A DNA stretch of 55,140 bases from Planctomycetota bacterium (GTDB lineage: Bacteria > Planctomycetota > UBA1135 > UBA2386), in assembly GCA_020848735.1 (NCBI GenBank), contig JADLHO010000115.1:1-55140 (forward strand), written 5' to 3'. The notes beneath the pieces were generated by a model that did no database searches, had not been told where the DNA came from, and saw only the letters and a list, made by a program, of their open reading frames with translations. Of the stretch, positions 52,866-55,140 are shown piece after piece. Position 1 is the stretch's first letter. Every line of letters begins with the position of its first letter. The position numbers were made by a program, and so were the translations under genes.

Positions 52866-53990
52866 TCACGCGAGGCCGGTCTCGTACACGCGGTAGCGGC
52901 GGTACTCGCGGCCTCCGGCGGTGATCAACGGTCGCAACATCGCGACGTTGTCCTCCAGGATCCAGCTCGCCTCGCAGCGCGGATAGCCCGCGGCGAGGCC
53001 CTGCGCGATCAGCCGCTCGAGCAGCACCGCATCGACCCCCGTCCCGCGGAGCTCGGGCACGACGCCGAGCGTGATCGTGCGGAAGCTGCGGATGCCGCGC
53101 AGCGTGCGCAGGAAGCGCCACCAGCCGAAGGGCAGGAGCCGACCCCGGCATGCCGCGATCGCGAGATTGACATCGGGGATGCCGATCGCGAATGCGACCG
53201 GCTCGCCGTCCTCTTCGCGTTCGAGCACGACCGTCAGGTCCGGCACGAGGACGGCCTTCAGGTCGCGGGCTTCCGCGTCGAACTCCTCGCGGCTCATCGG
53301 TGCGAAGCCCCAGTTCCGCTCCCAGATGCGGTGGTAGAGGCGCCAGATGATCTCGATCTCGGAGCGGAAGCGGCGCAGGTCGAGTCGCCGCGCGCGGAGC
53401 GGCGTGCGCTGGAGGACGCGCGCGACGAGCCGCTCGTAGCGACTCATCTCGAGCTGGTCGGCGGTCACGAGCAGGGCGACGAGGTCCTTGCTCTTCGCGA
53501 GGCCGAAGCTCTCGATCCAGTCGGCATAGACCCGCGGGTTGTGCGGCATCATCACCACGGGCGGGCCTTCGTCGCCGCCGATGAGCAGGCCGCAGCGGTA
53601 GTTGGTCGAGAAGTCGATCGGCCCGCGCATCACGGTCGCGCCGTGCTCTCGCAGCCACGTGCGCGCGGTGTCGAGCAGCGCGTGCGCGCTCGCTTCGTCG
53701 ACGGCCTCGAAGTGCCCGAAGGTGCCCTGGGCTTCACCGTGGAAGCGGTCGTACTCGCGATCGCGCGCTGCGCTGATGCGGCCGACCACGGCGCCGTCGC
53801 GATGAGCCAGCCACAGCTCGCCCTCGCCGTGGGCGAAGAACGGGTGGCGTCGGCGATCGACCTTCTTGCGGTCGGTGAGGTAGAGCGGCGGCACCCAGTG
53901 GGGGTCGTCGCGATAGAACGCGGCCAGGACCGCGAGGAAACGACGCGGGCTGTCGCAGCGTTCGATGCGCAGTGAAGACTCGCGAGTCAT
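52866..53990 (-). CDS. GNAT-like N-acetyltransferase
   Basis: 374 residues from the ATG at 53990; the open frame continues upstream but that part is Arg-rich and unlikely to be coding. The text begins with RFLAVLAAFYRDDPHWVPPL and VVGRISAARDREYDRFHGEA, and ends in ITLGVVPELRGTGVDAVLLE (the acetyl-CoA loop, with R-G-x-G-V) and WILEDNVAMLRPL. This is the large two-domain GNAT type called dATP pyrophosphohydrolase or YghO-like in databases. The substrate is unknown. TATCGT at 53999-54004 is 8 nt upstream, and its start diverges from the lipoprotein gene at 54074. Confidence 0.85.
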   Translation of the reverse strand: MTRESSLRIERCDSPRRFLAVLAAFYRDDPHWVPPLYLTDRKKVDRRRHPFFAHGEGELWLAHRDGAVVGRISAARDREYDRFHGEAQGTFGHFEAVDEASAHALLDTARTWLREHGATVMRGPIDFSTNYRCGLLIGGDEGPPVVMMPHNPRVYADWIESFGLAKSKDLVALLVTADQLEMSRYERLVARVLQRTPLRARRLDLRRFRSEIEIIWRLYHRIWERNWGFAPMSREEFDAEARDLKAVLVPDLTVVLEREEDGEPVAFAIGIPDVNLAIAACRGRLLPFGWWRFLRTLRGIRSFRTITLGVVPELRGTGVDAVLLERLIAQGLAAGYPRCEASWILEDNVAMLRPLITAGGREYRRYRVYETGLA

Positions 53991-53998
53991 CGCGGCCG

Positions 53999-54004
53999 AC
54001 GATA
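53999..54004 (-). promoter_or_regulatory. -10-like hexamer TATCGT before the GNAT gene
   Basis: TATCGT on the minus strand, 8 nt before the ATG at 53990, as at 8348-8353. Confidence 0.4.
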
Positions 54005-54058
54005 GCTGCGCGGCGAGCGGCATTCGCCCGGCACATGGCAGTCCAACCACGGCTTCGC

Positions 54059-54064
54059 TATGGT
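54059..54064 (+). promoter_or_regulatory. -10-like hexamer TATGGT before the HEAT lipoprotein
   Basis: CGCTATGGT, 9 nt before the TTG at 54074; identical 9-mer and distance at 8374-8382 before hutF. It argues for the TTG start, because the ATG at 54035 would lie upstream of the promoter. Confidence 0.45.
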
Positions 54065-54073
54065 GCGTCGACC

Positions 54074-55063
54074 TTGTCGGACCGCCGTTCGCTCCCCGTC
54101 TCGTGGCTCGGCTTCGCGCTCCTCGCGACCTCCTGCGCGGGCGGCGCCGGCGGCAGCGACGCGATCGTGCGCGTCGACGACGTGGGCGCCGGGCTCGGCT
54201 GGGCCTCGCTCTGGCCCGAGCTCGCCGAGCCCACCGTGCGCGAAGCACCGCTCCCCGAGGGGGCCTTCCCCGCGCGACAGCCATCGCGCGCGCAACTCGA
54301 GGCGCTGCGGACCGCGGAGCGGCAATGGCGCGCGAAGGACGACGCGGCCTTCGTGCGGGCCCGCGACCTGGCCGCGACCGATCCGGTGCACGCATTCTGG
54401 TTCGCCCGGCTGCTCGTGCGCGACCTCCTGATCGCGACGGACACCGCGTCCGATGCGACGAGCGCGTTGTTCGCCGAGGTCCCCTGGCGTCGGCCCTTCC
54501 AGGCGCTCGCGGACATGGGGACGGCCGCCGTGCCCTGCGTCGTCCTCGACCTGCTGCGCTCGTCGCAGGCCGATCGGCGTGACATCGGTGCGCGGCTCCT
54601 CGCCGCGATGGGGTTGGCCGCGCTGCCGACCTGGCGCGGCGTGCTGGCGGTCGACGACGCGCGCGGTCGCCGCGCGGCGACGCGTGCGCTCGGCTTGCTC
54701 CCGGTCGATCCCGGCGTCGGCGCGCAGTGCGTCGCGCTGCTGGCCGATGGCGACCTCGGCGTGCGAGCCGAGGCGCTGCGCGCGCTCGGGCGTCAGGGTG
54801 AGGCCGGCGGGATCGCGCTCCGCGAGCGGCTCACGACCGAGACCGACCCGTTCCTGCGCCAGGCCATCGCCGACGGTCTGGGTCATCAGGCGGACCACGC
54901 GAGCGCCGCGGCGCTCGTCGAGATGCTGCGCCAGGCCCTCGAGCTCCGCGACAATGACCAGATCGCCGCGGCGCGCTCGGCGCTGATGCGCCGCTCCGGG
55001 CGACGGGAGCCCGGTTCCCTCCGCTCCTGGGAGCAGTGGCTGGCCGAGCTCCCGAAGACCTGA
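54074..55063 (+). CDS. HEAT-repeat lipoprotein
   Basis: 329 residues from the TTG at 54074 (an ATG at 54035 is possible but lies before the -10-like hexamer). The signal ends in LLATSC, a lipobox with Cys21. Residues about 160-310 contain HEAT repeats (RDIGARLLAAMGLAALPTW; GVRAEALRALGRQGEAGGIA; FLRQAIADGLGHQADHASAA). The stop codon at 55061-55063 lies inside the first unit of a 16-bp tandem repeat. Function unknown; probably a protein-binding envelope lipoprotein. Confidence 0.78.
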   Translation: MSDRRSLPVSWLGFALLATSCAGGAGGSDAIVRVDDVGAGLGWASLWPELAEPTVREAPLPEGAFPARQPSRAQLEALRTAERQWRAKDDAAFVRARDLAATDPVHAFWFARLLVRDLLIATDTASDATSALFAEVPWRRPFQALADMGTAAVPCVVLDLLRSSQADRRDIGARLLAAMGLAALPTWRGVLAVDDARGRRAATRALGLLPVDPGVGAQCVALLADGDLGVRAEALRALGRQGEAGGIALRERLTTETDPFLRQAIADGLGHQADHASAAALVEMLRQALELRDNDQIAAARSALMRRSGRREPGSLRSWEQWLAELPKT

Positions 55064-55137
55064 ACCCGCAGTGACCTGAACCCGCAGTGACCTGAACCCG
55101 CAGTGACCTGAACCCGCAGTGACCTGAACCCGCAGTG
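55058..55137. repeat. Five perfect copies of a 16-bp tandem repeat
   Basis: Unit ACCTGAACCCGCAGTG at 55058, 55074, 55090, 55106 and 55122, without a mismatch. The first copy supplies the stop codon of the HEAT lipoprotein gene. The array ends 3 bases before the window edge; the last 3 bases break the pattern. There are no spacers, so this is not a CRISPR array. Confidence 0.92.
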
Positions 55138-55140
55138 GAC

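Noticed and set aside
52703..52924. Short plus-strand ORF after the nested repeat
   Set aside because: Arg-rich shadow that overlaps the GNAT gene on the other strand.
55058..55137. CRISPR array
   Set aside because: Units are 16 bp and directly adjacent, without spacers.

Overview
This is a very GC-rich (about 70% or more by eye) bacterial chromosome segment, densely coding, with about 41 genes on both strands, many gene pairs overlapping by 4 bases and no rRNA, tRNA, insertion sequence or phage gene that I can see. The gene content points to Planctomycetota: two Ser/Thr kinases fused to formylglycine-generating-enzyme-like (FGE-sulfatase) domains, each next to a sigma factor gene; a sigma factor fused to a membrane anchor and an outer domain; SASA-type acetylesterases; a TPR-sulfotransferase; and secreted proteins with Cys-rich C-terminal modules. 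The phylum is an inference from content, not from a marker gene.

Layout. 1-2801 (+): the 3' part of an M28 peptidase gene and a secreted regulatory-like-domain protein. 2798-8341 (-): a run of five genes: methyltransferase, BRCT/MerR/TPR protein, a deiodinase-like selenoprotein, a secreted esterase and a membrane protein. 8392-10637 (+): hutF-hutG, the last two steps of histidine degradation by the formylglutamate route. 10609-15362 (-): a DUF3592-like protein, an HD-domain protein and its large partner. 15589-17769 (+): a DUF4388/TPR/HEAT protein. 17785-21554: a FUN14-like protein and two SGNH/SASA esterases, one on each strand. 21588-24854 (+): a CDP-alcohol phosphatidyltransferase and the membrane-anchored sigma factor. 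24803-26693: a glycosyltransferase and a DoxX protein. 26981-30375 (+): kinase-FGE plus sigma factor. 30381-35576: secreted and lipoprotein genes, VOC protein, ChrA transporter, class III cyclase. 35589-38822: a second kinase-FGE gene divergent from a sigma factor. 38837-44000 (-): a large secreted protein and an M14 carboxypeptidase. 44195-55063: lipoprotein, PP2C phosphatase, TPR-sulfotransferase, haem-binding protein, HEAT-repeat proteins and an acetyltransferase. The window ends in five copies of a 16-bp tandem repeat.

The most interesting item is at 5304-6431. What looks like an EF-hand protein ending at a UGA, followed by a short redoxin-like ORF, reads as one gene if the UGA at 5718-5720 is selenocysteine. 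The UGA sits exactly at the active-site position of the iodothyronine deiodinase motif (GS-x-T-Sec-PPF), and a hairpin with a GGUC apical loop lies 22 nt downstream, as in bacterial SECIS elements. A calcium-binding EF-hand array fused to a selenocysteine deiodinase fold in a bacterium is the best candidate here for an undescribed system.

A second general observation is a recurrent TATNNT/TANNNT hexamer placed 6-11 nt before many start codons, without an obvious -35 box. This suggests that many of these genes are transcribed as leaderless or nearly leaderless mRNAs.
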